From: Haliscomenobacter sp040403615
GTDB taxonomy: Bacteria > Bacteroidota > Bacteroidia > Chitinophagales > Saprospiraceae
Length of the DNA stretch: 64,000 nucleotides
Assembly: GCF_040403615.1 (NCBI RefSeq)
Contig: NZ_JBBAKG010000028.1
Location: forward strand, 1-64,000
Direction: 5' to 3'
Below are positions 36,552 to 45,564 of this stretch, one piece after another (the stretch's first letter is position 1; each line of letters begins with the position of its first letter). Under the pieces are notes generated by a model that saw only the letters and a program-made list of their open reading frames with translations, searched no databases and had not been told where the DNA came from. Position numbers and translations under genes: made by a program.

Positions 36552-37691
36552 TTAATCTGCTTCGTTTATTTCCACAAATCGGCTTACACTCAAGATGATT
36601 CCAAAAGCGATACAGGTAAACAAGGTGGATGTCCCCCCTCGACTCACCATTGGCAGGGTTACCCCTGCAACCGGAATCAAATGCAATGCTGTAGATATAT
36701 TGACAAAAGCCTGAGTAATCAACATGATGCCCAGCCCCAGGGCGACCATTGCACCAAATGCTTTGGAGCTTTTGGTTACCAGGCGCGTAATTCGGAAGAA
36801 AAGCACGATGTACATGGATATGACAATGGTACCGCCGATGATACCATACTCTTCACAGAGAATGGCGTAAATAAAATCCGAATAAGGCGAAGGCAAGTAA
36901 TTTCGTTGTATGCTATTGCCGGGGCCTACCCCAAACCATTCACCATTGGCGATGGCAATTTTGGCCTGCTGTACCTGATATCCTCCGTCAGGGTTGGTCA
37001 CAAAATCGCGGATTCGCTCTGACCAGGTTTCTACCCGAATAAACCCGGGAAACGCATCTGCTGTAAAAATCAACATGGCAAATACCATCAACCCTAAAAT
37101 CAGGAGGGCCAAGATAAAACGTACATCAACCCGACCCACAAACATCATCATCAAACAGGTAAAGAACAACAAAACCGCTGTAGAAAGGTCGGCAGGAGCG
37201 ATCAATCCACATACGATCAGCACAGGTACGATGATCGGAATGAAAGCAGACTTCCAATCCTTGATGTAGTCCTGTTTGGCCGAAATTGACCTTGCCACAT
37301 AGATGACCAGTGCCAGTTTGGCAAAATCAGAGGTTTGAAAAGTCAGGCCGGTAAAAGGAATTTGAATCCAGCGCCGTGCATCGTTGATGTTCGCACCAAA
37401 AAACAGCGTATAGATCAACAAAGGCAAGGTCAGGAAAAAGAGATAGGGCGCTGCGCGGTGAAAGCGCATGTAATTGAAGGTGTGACAGAGGTAAGTAATC
37501 AGCAACCCTCCAAATACAAACACCGTTTGTCGAATCAAAAAGATTTCGGTGTGGCCACCACTTTTTTGGTAGGCCAATGTACCAGTAGAACTGTACACAA
37601 CCAATAGCGAGAATACTGCCAAAATTGACAGCACCGCCCAAATGGAACGATCTCCCTGTAATTCAGAACTGATTCTCGCAAATACACTCAT
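36552..37691 (-). CDS. ftsW: SEDS-family lipid II polymerase FtsW
   Basis: 379 residues with about ten membrane segments. SEDS features include the N-terminal STGTLAYQKSGG loop, the ARRWIQIPFTGLTFQTSDFA segment (about 99-118), the loop LPSPYSDFIYAILCEEYGI and the C-terminal VAGVTLPMVSRGGTSTLFTC motif. It polymerises septal glycan chains with the penicillin-binding protein FtsI. FtsW rather than RodA is supported by its place between murD and murG. A strong AT-rich palindrome occupies the short gap to murD. Confidence 0.97.
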   Translation of the reverse strand: MSVFARISSELQGDRSIWAVLSILAVFSLLVVYSSTGTLAYQKSGGHTEIFLIRQTVFVFGGLLITYLCHTFNYMRFHRAAPYLFFLTLPLLIYTLFFGANINDARRWIQIPFTGLTFQTSDFAKLALVIYVARSISAKQDYIKDWKSAFIPIIVPVLIVCGLIAPADLSTAVLLFFTCLMMMFVGRVDVRFILALLILGLMVFAMLIFTADAFPGFIRVETWSERIRDFVTNPDGGYQVQQAKIAIANGEWFGVGPGNSIQRNYLPSPYSDFIYAILCEEYGIIGGTIVISMYIVLFFRITRLVTKSSKAFGAMVALGLGIMLITQAFVNISTALHLIPVAGVTLPMVSRGGTSTLFTCIAFGIILSVSRFVEINEAD

Positions 37692-37694
37692 AAT

Positions 37695-37760
37695 AGTTAT
37701 GAATTATGAGTTATGAATTATGAGAGAGTGTTCATAACTCATAACTCATAATTCATAACT
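37695..37760. repeat. AT-rich long palindrome between ftsW and murD
   Basis: Arms of 28 bases (37695-37722 and 37733-37760) are reverse complements with one mismatch around a 10-base loop. The arms are built from the unit GTTATGAATTATGA, repeated. The right arm supplies the murD stop codon and its last residue codons. The element could cause pausing or partial termination inside the operon. Confidence 0.85.
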
Positions 37761-39069
37761 CCAAGACTGCGGCTTTAAATTGGTTGCCTCGGTCTTCGTA
37801 GTTTTGAAATAAATCGAAACTGGCACATGCTGGCGAAAGCAAAACAGTATCTCCGGTACTTGCAAACTGCGCTGCCCTTTGAACTGCTTCCACCGCACTC
37901 CTGGTTTCTACGATATTTTCTACCATTCCACTGAAAGTTTGCAAAATCTTGCTGTTGTCCAAGCCCATACAAACGATGGCTTTGACTTTGGCTTTGACAA
38001 AATCGAGCAGCGGCGCATAATCATTGCCTTTGTCTTGACCGCCTACAATCCAAACCGTAGGTTGGGTCATGGCTTCGAGTGCATAAAACACCGAATCGAC
38101 ATTGGTGGCCTTGCTGTCATTGATGTAGTTGACACCATTTACAGTAGCCACTTTTTCGAGTCGGTGTGGTGCATTCACAAAAGTATTCAAGCCTTCTTGA
38201 ATAACTTTTGGTGCAATTCCGATCTGTAGCGCTGTCTGCACCGCAAAGAGTGCATTCATGTAATTGTGCCGCCCCATCAGTGGAGTCGTACTCATTTCAA
38301 AATTAAACCCGCCAACGTTGAGGCGTGTCCCTTCCGTCATTTGGAAGGATAAGGATATTGTTTTGGCCAGGGTCGGGTAATTTTCCCTCAACGCTCCCAA
38401 AATGGGATCATCAGCATTGTAGAGAAAAGTATCCGTTGCCTCTTGAGCCTTGATGATGTTGAACTTTGCCGCCGCGTACTTTTCCAGTTGGTACTCGTAA
38501 CGATCCAAATGATCGGGGGTAATGTTCAACAACATGGCTATATCCGGGCGGTATTCCTGGATGCCTTCCAACTGAAAACTGCTGAGTTCCAGTACGTAGA
38601 AGGGATAATCCCGCTCGGCAACAATTCGTGCAAAGCTTTTGCCCACATTGCCCCCCATGGCTACATCCTTACCTGCAGTTGCCAGCAAGTGATAAATGAG
38701 ATTGGTGGTAGTGGTTTTGCCATTGCTTCCGGTGATGCCGATGGTAAAACTCTGGGTATACCGCGCTGCAAATTCAATTTCGGAGATTACTGGAAGTCCT
38801 TTGCGGTGAATTTCCTGCAAAAGCGGTGCTTTATCAGGAATTCCAGGGCTTTTGATGATCAGGTTCATGGCCAAAATGCGCTCCTGGTCATGACTGCCTT
38901 CTTCAAAAGCGATCCCGTGTTGGTTCAATTCTGCCTTGTAATGCTCCTTGATCTGACCTTTGTCAGATACAAATACTTTGTGGCCTTTTTGTTTGGCCAA
39001 TATCGCTGCTCCAACGCCGCTTTCGCCAGCGCCGAGAATGGCAATTTTCAAAATCTGTTCGAGGCCCAT
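37753..39069 (-). CDS. murD: UDP-N-acetylmuramoylalanine-D-glutamate ligase
   Basis: 438 residues. The Rossmann-like N-terminus (KIAILGAGESGVGAAILAKQ, about 8-27) is followed by IIKSPGIPD, the ATP loop GSNGKTTT at 114-121, then MLLNITPDHLDRYEYQLEKY and the C-terminal domain (VNGVNYINDSKATNVDSVFY, WIVGGQDKGNDYAPLLDFV, LLSPACASFDLFQNYEDRG). These last motifs are typical MurD. It adds D-glutamate to UDP-MurNAc-L-Ala. The protein ends inside the AT-rich palindrome. It starts 4 bases from the mraY stop. Confidence 0.98.
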   Translation of the reverse strand: MGLEQILKIAILGAGESGVGAAILAKQKGHKVFVSDKGQIKEHYKAELNQHGIAFEEGSHDQERILAMNLIIKSPGIPDKAPLLQEIHRKGLPVISEIEFAARYTQSFTIGITGSNGKTTTTNLIYHLLATAGKDVAMGGNVGKSFARIVAERDYPFYVLELSSFQLEGIQEYRPDIAMLLNITPDHLDRYEYQLEKYAAAKFNIIKAQEATDTFLYNADDPILGALRENYPTLAKTISLSFQMTEGTRLNVGGFNFEMSTTPLMGRHNYMNALFAVQTALQIGIAPKVIQEGLNTFVNAPHRLEKVATVNGVNYINDSKATNVDSVFYALEAMTQPTVWIVGGQDKGNDYAPLLDFVKAKVKAIVCMGLDNSKILQTFSGMVENIVETRSAVEAVQRAAQFASTGDTVLLSPACASFDLFQNYEDRGNQFKAAVLEL

Positions 39070-39073
39070 GGTC

Positions 39074-40339
39074 TTAGCGAGTTTTAAGGGTAATGATGGT
39101 CATTACGGCCAATAAAATTCCGACAATCCAAAAGCGGGTCACGATTTTCACCTCGTGCATCCCTTTTTTCTGATAATGGTGGTGCAGTGGCGACATCAAG
39201 AAAATCCGACGGCCTTCGCCGTATTTTTTCTTGGTGTACTTGAAGTAGCCAACCTGGATGATTACCGACAAGTTTTCTACTACAAAAATGCCACACAAGA
39301 CCGGGATCAATAACTCTTTGCGCAACAAGATGGCCAAGGCAGCGATGATTCCTCCAAGGGTCAAACTTCCGGTATCCCCCATAAAAACCTGTGCTGGAAA
39401 AGCATTGTACCACAAAAACCCAATACAAGCCCCAACCAAACAAGCCGAAAAGACCACCAATTCTTCTGTACCGGGCAAATGCAGGATATTCAAATAATTG
39501 GCCGCAATTGCATTGGACGATACGTAGGCAAAAATGCCCAAGGTTGCTCCAATGATGCCCGAAACTCCGGTTGCCAATCCATCAACTCCATCGGTCAGGT
39601 TGGCCGCATTGGATACCGCAGTGACTACGATGATGATGAATGGAATGTACAACAGCCAAAGCCATTTTTTTCCAGTTGCTTCATCACCAGGCATCAGCCA
39701 GGCGTAATCCAGGTGGTTGTTTTTCAAAAAAGGAACATTGGTCACGTTGGTCTTGTAGTCGGCTTTTTCGATAGCACCTTCGGGTGTTTCAATGAAAATG
39801 AAACTGCTTACTCGATCTGCTTCGGTTAGGCCTAACTCCTTTGCCGTTTTGGTTTCCATGCGCACTTTAATGTCCCGGTTGAACATCATGGCCGTGGCAA
39901 TGATGATCCCGAGTACAACTTGTCCGATGATTTTGTACCGACCGCTCAAGCCTTCCTTGTTTTTCAGGAACACCTTGATATAGTCATCCACAAAACCGAT
40001 GATGGCCATCCAGGAAGTAGTAACCACCATGAGAATAATGTACACATTATCCAGTTTAGACATCAATAAGCAGGGTATCAAAATGGCCAGGATGATAATT
40101 ACTCCACCCATGGTTGGCGTTCCTTTCTTAGACAATTGGCCTTCCAAACCAAGGTCGCGTACCGTTTCTCCAATTTGCTGCTTTCGCAAATAATTGATGA
40201 TCCGGCCACCAAGCACCATGGAAATAATCAGAGAAAGAATAATTGCTACTCCAGCCCGGAATGTAATGTACTGAAACAAACCAGCGCCTGTAAAGTGTCC
40301 AAAATTGGCCTGTAGCCAATCGACTAGATTAATCAGCAT
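39074..40339 (-). CDS. mraY: Phospho-N-acetylmuramoyl-pentapeptide transferase
   Basis: 421 residues with about ten membrane segments. MraY hallmarks are visible: KKGTPTMGGVIIILAILIPC (about 71-90), MAIIGFVDDYIKV with the catalytic Asp pair, NAANLTDGVDGLATGVSGII, MGDTGSLTLGGIIAALAIL, and the C-terminal LMSPLHHHYQKKGMHEVKIV. It makes lipid I on the cytoplasmic face. A soluble-looking insertion between the third and fourth cytoplasmic loops (about 155-225) makes it longer than the 360-residue E. coli enzyme, a feature shared by Bacteroidota MraY. A 162-base gap separates it from murE. Confidence 0.98.
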   Translation of the reverse strand: MLINLVDWLQANFGHFTGAGLFQYITFRAGVAIILSLIISMVLGGRIINYLRKQQIGETVRDLGLEGQLSKKGTPTMGGVIIILAILIPCLLMSKLDNVYIILMVVTTSWMAIIGFVDDYIKVFLKNKEGLSGRYKIIGQVVLGIIIATAMMFNRDIKVRMETKTAKELGLTEADRVSSFIFIETPEGAIEKADYKTNVTNVPFLKNNHLDYAWLMPGDEATGKKWLWLLYIPFIIIVVTAVSNAANLTDGVDGLATGVSGIIGATLGIFAYVSSNAIAANYLNILHLPGTEELVVFSACLVGACIGFLWYNAFPAQVFMGDTGSLTLGGIIAALAILLRKELLIPVLCGIFVVENLSVIIQVGYFKYTKKKYGEGRRIFLMSPLHHHYQKKGMHEVKIVTRFWIVGILLAVMTIITLKTR

Positions 40340-40461
40340 AAGTTCGATGATTGTAAGGATCTTGGTTTGAAATCAATCAAACCAGGCAAACACCCTTTTT
40401 TCTTTTCAAAGCCGCAAAAATAGAAATTATACCCTGCTTTTTTCCCTTGATGGTACAAGAG

Positions 40462-40470
40462 TTATCCACA
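40462..40470 (+). promoter_or_regulatory. Perfect DnaA-box match between mraY and murE
   Basis: TTATCCACA is an exact match to the DnaA consensus TTATNCACA. It is isolated, and about half an exact match is expected by chance in a window this size, so the significance is low. Confidence 0.25.
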
Positions 40471-40501
40471 AAACCTCAAAATCAGCTCTACCTTTGTAGT
40501 G

Positions 40502-41983
40502 CTAATGAGAAAATTCTTCTTTTAGAATTTCCTTATCGTCGAAAGGGTGTTTTACCCCTTTGATTTCTTGATACTTTTCGTGCCCTTTACCCGCAACCAA
40601 AACGACATCGCCGGTTTGAGCCAGCCGACATGCCGTACGAATGGCCTCTTTGCGATCCGTAATACTCAATACTTGCTTGCGGGCCTCGGCAGGAATTCCA
40701 GTTTCCATTTCGCGGATGATGGCTTCTGGTTCTTCCGAACGCGGATTGTCGCTGGTCAAAATCACCTGATCGCTGTACTGGCAAGCCACTTTGGCCATGG
40801 TTGGGCGCTTGGTTCGATCCCGATCTCCGCCGCACCCTACCACTGTAAGCACCTTTGAATCGCCTTTGCGCAGCGCCTGAATGGTTTCCAAAACCTTTTC
40901 CAGTGCATCCGGCGTATGGGCGTAATCCACAATGGCGGTTACCTGGCGTTTTTGATCCAACACATAATCGAAGCGGCCTTCAGCCGCTTTCAGTCGGCTC
41001 AATTGGGTAAGTACTTCCACTTTGTCCTGATCGAGCAACACCGCCGTGGCATACACGGCCAGCAAGTTGTAGGCGTTGAATTCACCGATCAAGCGTCCGT
41101 AAAAATCCTGATTGTCAATGTCCAGGTGCAGCCCCGTTAGGCTGTTTTCAATGATGCGTGCCCGAAATTCGGCCATTTGACGTAGGCTGTAGCGGTTTAT
41201 ACCGGCAGCCGTATTTTGAGTCATTACCATTCCACGCTTGTCGTCGATGTTGATCAAAGCGAAGGCCTGTTTCGATAGTTGGTCAAAAAAGCCCTTTTTA
41301 GCGCGGATGTAATTGTCAAAAGTCAAATGGTAATCCAGGTGATCATGGGTAATGTTGGTAAAAATAGCGCCTTTGAAATCCAGCCCGGCAATTCGACCTT
41401 GGTCTACTGCGTGAGAGCTTACTTCCATAAAAGCGTAATCACATTCAGCTTCCACCATTTGAGCCAGCAATGCGTTGATGGCAACCGCATCTGGCGTTGT
41501 ATGGGTGGAGGCGATCACCTGGCCGGCAATGCGGTTCTCTACCGTTGATAGCAAACCACATTTATAGCCTAAACCACTAAAAAGGTCATAGAGCAAAGTA
41601 ACGGTAGTGGTTTTGCCATTGGTACCCGTCACGCCCACCAGCGTAAGCTGTTGGGAAGGGTGCTCATAAAAAGCCGAGGCGAGTAAGCCCAAGGCGCGAG
41701 CAGAATTAGCAACTTGCACTACCGTAACCTGATCCGGAACGTTTTGCGGGATCGTTTCTACCACCAAAACATTGATGCCTGCTTGTAGGGCTTGAGGGAT
41801 AAACTGATGGCCATCCACCTGTACCCCTTTTACCGCAACAAACACTTTATTTGGCCCCGCTTTCCGGGAATCAAAGACAATTTCATTGATCTCAATATCA
41901 GTCGAACCGAGAACCTGCAAGGGTTTTACTGCCTGCAAGAGTGATTTCAAGGTATGTTTCGTCTGTTCCATATCTGTACTCAT
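40502..41983 (-). CDS. murE: UDP-N-acetylmuramoyl-L-alanyl-D-glutamate ligase, meso-DAP type
   Basis: 493 residues. The N-terminal domain (EINEIVFDSRKAGPNKVFVA), the ATP loop GTNGKTTT at 120-127, and THDHLDYHLTFDNY-type metal site mark a Mur ligase. DNPR at 412-415 is the motif that selects meso-diaminopimelate rather than lysine as third residue, consistent with a Gram-negative wall. VAGKGHEKYQ ends the family signature. The start may be either Met 1 or the Met at position 5. The stop is 162 bases from mraY and the start overlaps the ftsI stop by 4 bases. Confidence 0.98.
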   Translation of the reverse strand: MSTDMEQTKHTLKSLLQAVKPLQVLGSTDIEINEIVFDSRKAGPNKVFVAVKGVQVDGHQFIPQALQAGINVLVVETIPQNVPDQVTVVQVANSARALGLLASAFYEHPSQQLTLVGVTGTNGKTTTVTLLYDLFSGLGYKCGLLSTVENRIAGQVIASTHTTPDAVAINALLAQMVEAECDYAFMEVSSHAVDQGRIAGLDFKGAIFTNITHDHLDYHLTFDNYIRAKKGFFDQLSKQAFALINIDDKRGMVMTQNTAAGINRYSLRQMAEFRARIIENSLTGLHLDIDNQDFYGRLIGEFNAYNLLAVYATAVLLDQDKVEVLTQLSRLKAAEGRFDYVLDQKRQVTAIVDYAHTPDALEKVLETIQALRKGDSKVLTVVGCGGDRDRTKRPTMAKVACQYSDQVILTSDNPRSEEPEAIIREMETGIPAEARKQVLSITDRKEAIRTACRLAQTGDVVLVAGKGHEKYQEIKGVKHPFDDKEILKEEFSH

Positions 41984-44109
41984 CTCAAGGTGATTGAAAT
42001 GGTTTGCCCCCTCACTTTAGCGCTGGGAGGTACAGATTGACTGATGACTTTGCCTACTCCATTGAGTCGCACTTTCAGTCCGGCATTTTCCAAGCTGTAC
42101 AAAGCATCGCGTAAGGTCATGCCCAATACATTAGGTACTGTTCGCTCAGCAATGGTTCGATTTTGGAACAAAATCGAATCTGCATGGGTACGCATTACGG
42201 CCATTTCGGTTCCGGGACGGCCATAAAATGGCAAATCCAGGTATTTCAATGCAGTACGCAAATCTGCTGAAGCACCTACATCCAGACCAGGCAATTCCTC
42301 ATTTTTCATCACAGGCCGCACCGCAAGATTGAGTGGCGTTTGATGATTAGAACCTGAAGCCATAATCTTGTCCGATATTTCCCGAAAAATAGGGCCGGCT
42401 ACATCTGAACCGTAAAAGCCTGCTTTTCGTGGCCGGTGAATCACCACTATACAAGAGTACCTTGGCTTTTCCGCAGGAAAATATCCTACAAAAGATGCCC
42501 GGTAACCACCAATCTTTATGTTTTTGCCACTGCGTTTGTAGTTGATCTGCGCGGTTCCAGTTTTGCCTGCAAAATTATACGCATCCGTGTGCAGCTTCCG
42601 AGCTGTACCGTCATTGACGACTCCTTCCAACAACTGGCGAATCCGTTGGATCGAGCGTTCAGAAGCGATTCTTTTTTTGACAATTACCGGTGAAAATTCA
42701 TCCAGTACCTCTCCATAATGTTGCGTTGCCGAAACCAAATAGGGTTTCATCATTACGCCGTTGTTGGCTATTGAGTTGTAGAAACTCAACAGTTGCAATG
42801 GAGTGATGCGCATTTCGTATCCGTGGGCAATCCAGGGTAAGGAAATACCGCTCCAGGTCTCGCTGAATGCCTCCTTCAAATAAGGATTGGCTTCGCCTTC
42901 AATTTCAATGCCCGAAGGCAGGTGTAAACTGAACTGCTTGAGTCGGCGGATGAATCGATCCGGGCCATTGCCTGTACCATAATAGCGTTGTGCCAACCCC
43001 GCAACCCCTACGTTAGAGGAAATTTCAAAAGCTCTTTGGATCGAAATGGTATCCAACCCATTGCTTTCTGGGGATGAATCGACCATGAGCTGTTCAAAAA
43101 ATTGCGCTTTACCGTGGTGGATATCGATAGAATCTTCCAACTTGATCACGCCATCTTCCAAAAGCGCCAACATGGTAGCCGTTTTGAAAGTAGACCCCGG
43201 TTCAACCGAAGAACCTATTGCGTAATTGAATGACTCCCACCAGCCCGTTTCGCCTCGCCCTAAATTGGCAATGGCACGTACTGCGCCTGTTTTCACATCC
43301 ATGACTACGGCCGTACCCCATTCTGCATCGTGGGCATTCATGCCGCGCAGCAGGGCATTTTCAGCAATGTCCTGAATGTTTACATCTATGGTAGTGACCA
43401 CATCATCGCCACTCTTGGGATCCATTGCGGTTAAATCTTCGAGGGGCAACCAAATATCTTTTTTGGCATCCACCCGAATCATCATTTGTCCGCCAGGTTC
43501 TCCGCGTAAAATGGAATCCATGGCGCCTTCGATTCCCACTGGCTTTGCGCTTTCCCGCACATATCCGATGGTACGTTGGGCCAGCAACCCAAATGGACGG
43601 CGGCGTTCATTGCGTTGTTCTACGATCAGCCCGCCTCTAAAGCGCCCTTTGCTGAATAAGGGAAATTGCTCGATGCGCGCTTTTTCAACGAACGTCGCTC
43701 CTTTTTTGATCAAAATGTGGCGATTGCTCGAATCAGCTCTGGCACGAATCAAATAGTCTCGCAAACCACCAGGGGTGTAGGTATCGTCAACAAAGCTGGC
43801 CAGGCAAAAAGACAAAGAATCGATGTGCTCATTGAAATCTTCGGCCTGTGGCGCTACGGGGTCAAAGTACAAATCGAAATAAGGAATGGAGGTAGACAAT
43901 ACACTTCCATCCATGGCCAAAATATTGCCCCGCTCGGCCTCAATTGCCTTAAAGCGTACGTAATTGTCTTTGCCTCGTTGGCGCCAGTCTTCGCCTTGCA
44001 CAATGCTGATGACGATGGTACGGTATACCATAATGACAGAGATCGGTATGAAGATACCGAACAGCAAGAAGTAAATCCGATAGAGAATTTCGTTCTTGAT
44101 TTCCATCAT
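41980..44109 (-). CDS. ftsI: Septal penicillin-binding protein FtsI/PBP3 with C-terminal PASTA domain
   Basis: 709 residues. A membrane segment at about 11-36 is followed by the dimerisation/pedestal domain (RFKAIEAERGNILAMDGSVL). The transpeptidase domain has all three active-site motifs: STFK at 306-309 (nucleophile Ser 306), SSN at 364-366 and KTGT at 516-519. A PASTA domain closes the protein (TVPNVLGMTLRDALYSLENA, then VISQSVPPSAKV). It cross-links septal peptidoglycan together with FtsW. A PASTA domain on FtsI is usual in Bacteroidota, though absent in E. coli. The stop codon overlaps murE, and the gene starts 41 bases after the ftsL-like stop. Confidence 0.98.
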   Translation of the reverse strand: MMEIKNEILYRIYFLLFGIFIPISVIMVYRTIVISIVQGEDWRQRGKDNYVRFKAIEAERGNILAMDGSVLSTSIPYFDLYFDPVAPQAEDFNEHIDSLSFCLASFVDDTYTPGGLRDYLIRARADSSNRHILIKKGATFVEKARIEQFPLFSKGRFRGGLIVEQRNERRRPFGLLAQRTIGYVRESAKPVGIEGAMDSILRGEPGGQMMIRVDAKKDIWLPLEDLTAMDPKSGDDVVTTIDVNIQDIAENALLRGMNAHDAEWGTAVVMDVKTGAVRAIANLGRGETGWWESFNYAIGSSVEPGSTFKTATMLALLEDGVIKLEDSIDIHHGKAQFFEQLMVDSSPESNGLDTISIQRAFEISSNVGVAGLAQRYYGTGNGPDRFIRRLKQFSLHLPSGIEIEGEANPYLKEAFSETWSGISLPWIAHGYEMRITPLQLLSFYNSIANNGVMMKPYLVSATQHYGEVLDEFSPVIVKKRIASERSIQRIRQLLEGVVNDGTARKLHTDAYNFAGKTGTAQINYKRSGKNIKIGGYRASFVGYFPAEKPRYSCIVVIHRPRKAGFYGSDVAGPIFREISDKIMASGSNHQTPLNLAVRPVMKNEELPGLDVGASADLRTALKYLDLPFYGRPGTEMAVMRTHADSILFQNRTIAERTVPNVLGMTLRDALYSLENAGLKVRLNGVGKVISQSVPPSAKVRGQTISITLR

Positions 44110-44150
44110 TTGGTTTTGCAGATTGCCTGGCTATTGCTTTGCAATCGTGG

Positions 44151-44480
44151 TTAATAATCGTTTTTGTCCACTACTACAATGCGCTTGGGCTGTGTGCCAA
44201 ACGCTTCGAAGTTTTGATCTTTAAGGCGTTCTGCCAGTTCGGATTGCCTGCTGTTGAACATGTTTTCCGATTCCAGCGTCATGTATTGCCAGCGCAATTC
44301 CCGCAAATCGCGTTGCAAGTGCTGAATCTGGCGAATATTGCTTTCGGCAAAACGGGAGTTGGCAATGTAAATCACCGCCAAAAAACCTAAAAAAATCACA
44401 AAAGACAGGTTTTTAAGGATCAGCTCCGAGGTAAGGAAGCCAAGCTCAAGGTATTGTCCGATGCCTGATTTTTTTGCCAT
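44151..44480 (-). CDS. ftsL: FtsL-like small division membrane protein
   Basis: 109 residues from the ATG at 44480; an upstream ATG in the same frame would read through palindromic repeat DNA. The topology is FtsL-like: a short cytoplasmic N-terminus, one membrane segment at about 24-41 (LSFVIFLGFLAVIYIAN), and a periplasmic coiled coil (ESNIRQIQHLQRDLRELRWQ, YMTLESENMFNSRQSELAER). Sequence alone is weakly conserved in this family, but its place between rsmH and ftsI supports the call. FtsL forms a trimer with FtsQ and FtsB at the septum. Confidence 0.9.
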   Translation of the reverse strand: MAKKSGIGQYLELGFLTSELILKNLSFVIFLGFLAVIYIANSRFAESNIRQIQHLQRDLRELRWQYMTLESENMFNSRQSELAERLKDQNFEAFGTQPKRIVVVDKNDY

Positions 44481-44495
44481 GTTTTTTATTTGTCG

Positions 44496-44574
44496 GGGCA
44501 ACCCTTGCGGTTGCCACGAGGCAACCACGTAGGGTTGCCCTTACGGTTATCTTTTGGGCAACCGCGAGGGTTGC
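44496..44574. repeat. Nested REP-like palindrome between rsmH and ftsL
   Basis: GGGCAACCC (44496-44504) pairs with GGGTTGCCC (44532-44540). Inside it, GGTTGCC (44509-44515) pairs with GGCAACC (44520-44526). A third arm (GGGCAACCGCGAGGGTTGC, 44556-44574) follows. The layout and the GGGCRACC core match the element beside the RAYT gene 22 kb away. Confidence 0.82.
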
Positions 44575-44576
44575 TG

Positions 44577-45473
44577 CTACAGTTTTACGGCAACGCGCAT
44601 TTTGGCGCTGCGTGACCGTGGATTCTCCTTTTGTTCAACTTCTCCGGGCAACATGGCTTTCCTGGTAATTACCTCAAAAGGCCGGGATATGTTGCCGTAG
44701 AAATCTTGTTCCATTTGCCCATCCGCTTTGCCCGTTTTCATGAAATTCTTCACCAGTCGGTCTTCAATCGAGTGATAGGCAATGACTACCAATCTGCCTC
44801 CTGGTTTAAGCACCTGTAGGCATTGTTCCAGGAATTCTTCGAGTGCGCCAACTTCATCGTTTACTTCCATACGCAAGGCTTGAAAAACCTGTGCCAGGTA
44901 ACGATTGCGTTGCCCGCGTACTAGGGGATCCAGGATTGCGAGCAAGTCACTGATGCTTCTCAGAGGGCGTACCTGCCGTTCGCGTACGATGGCCTGCGCC
45001 AGAGTACGGGAATTGCGGACTTCACCAAGGGTGCCAAACATGTTTTGCAGTTCGGCTTCGGTGTAGCTGGCCAGAATGTCTGACGCGTTGCGCTCTCCCT
45101 GCTGGTTCATGCGCATGTCCAAATGGGTGTCAAAACGAAAAGAGAAACCTCGTTCGGCTTCATTTAATTGATGGGAGGAAACGCCCAGGTCTGCCAGAAT
45201 TCCATCTACCTCCGTTGAGCCGTGCAAGCGCAAAAACCGGCGTAAGTAGCGAAAATTGTGTGGCACAAAAGTAAACCGTGGATCATTTAGGGCGTTGCGC
45301 TGCGCATCTTCATCCTGATCAAACCCGAATAGGTGACCTTTTTCACCTAAGGCCTGCAAGATCAATCGGGCGTGCCCTCCACCTCCAAAAGTAGCGTCGA
45401 CATAAGTGCCTGCTGCCTGGATGTTTAATGCTTCGATTGATTCTACGGCCAAGACCGGGTTGTGGTATTCCAT
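44577..45473 (-). CDS. rsmH: 16S rRNA m4C1402 methyltransferase RsmH
   Basis: 298 residues. MEYHNPVLAVESIEALNI opens the protein. The SAM-binding loop is YVDATFGGGGHARLILQAL (about 22-40), followed by GFDQDEDAQRNA, then GILADLGVSSHQLNEAERGF and the C-terminal catalytic signature RLVVIAYHSIEDRLVKNF with ENPRSRSAKMRVAVKL. It methylates the N4 position of C1402 in 16S rRNA. Its location after mraZ is typical. Its stop is next to a REP-like palindrome and its start is next to a different palindrome pair. Confidence 0.98.
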   Translation of the reverse strand: MEYHNPVLAVESIEALNIQAAGTYVDATFGGGGHARLILQALGEKGHLFGFDQDEDAQRNALNDPRFTFVPHNFRYLRRFLRLHGSTEVDGILADLGVSSHQLNEAERGFSFRFDTHLDMRMNQQGERNASDILASYTEAELQNMFGTLGEVRNSRTLAQAIVRERQVRPLRSISDLLAILDPLVRGQRNRYLAQVFQALRMEVNDEVGALEEFLEQCLQVLKPGGRLVVIAYHSIEDRLVKNFMKTGKADGQMEQDFYGNISRPFEVITRKAMLPGEVEQKENPRSRSAKMRVAVKL

Positions 45474-45503
45474 TTTTATTTTTTGCTTACACCTTGCTGG
45501 TTT

Positions 45504-45561
45504 CCCACGAATGAATTCGTGGGCTTGATCCTTGCTGCTTGCCCACGGATAAATCCATGGG
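45504..45561. repeat. Pair of short palindromes between mraZ and rsmH
   Basis: CCCACGAA-TGAA-TTCGTGGG lies at 45504-45523. CCCACGGAT-AA-ATCCATGGG, with one mismatch, lies at 45542-45561. The two share the half-site CCCACGRAT and are 18 bases apart, so they look like a two-copy repeat unit. Confidence 0.75.
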
Positions 45562-45564
45562 TTG

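Noticed and set aside
40489..40496. TACCTTTG, an exact match to the Bacteroidota -7 promoter element on the plus strand
   Set aside because: It would drive antisense transcription into the 3' end of murE, and no TTG -33 element lies at the right distance, so chance is the best explanation.
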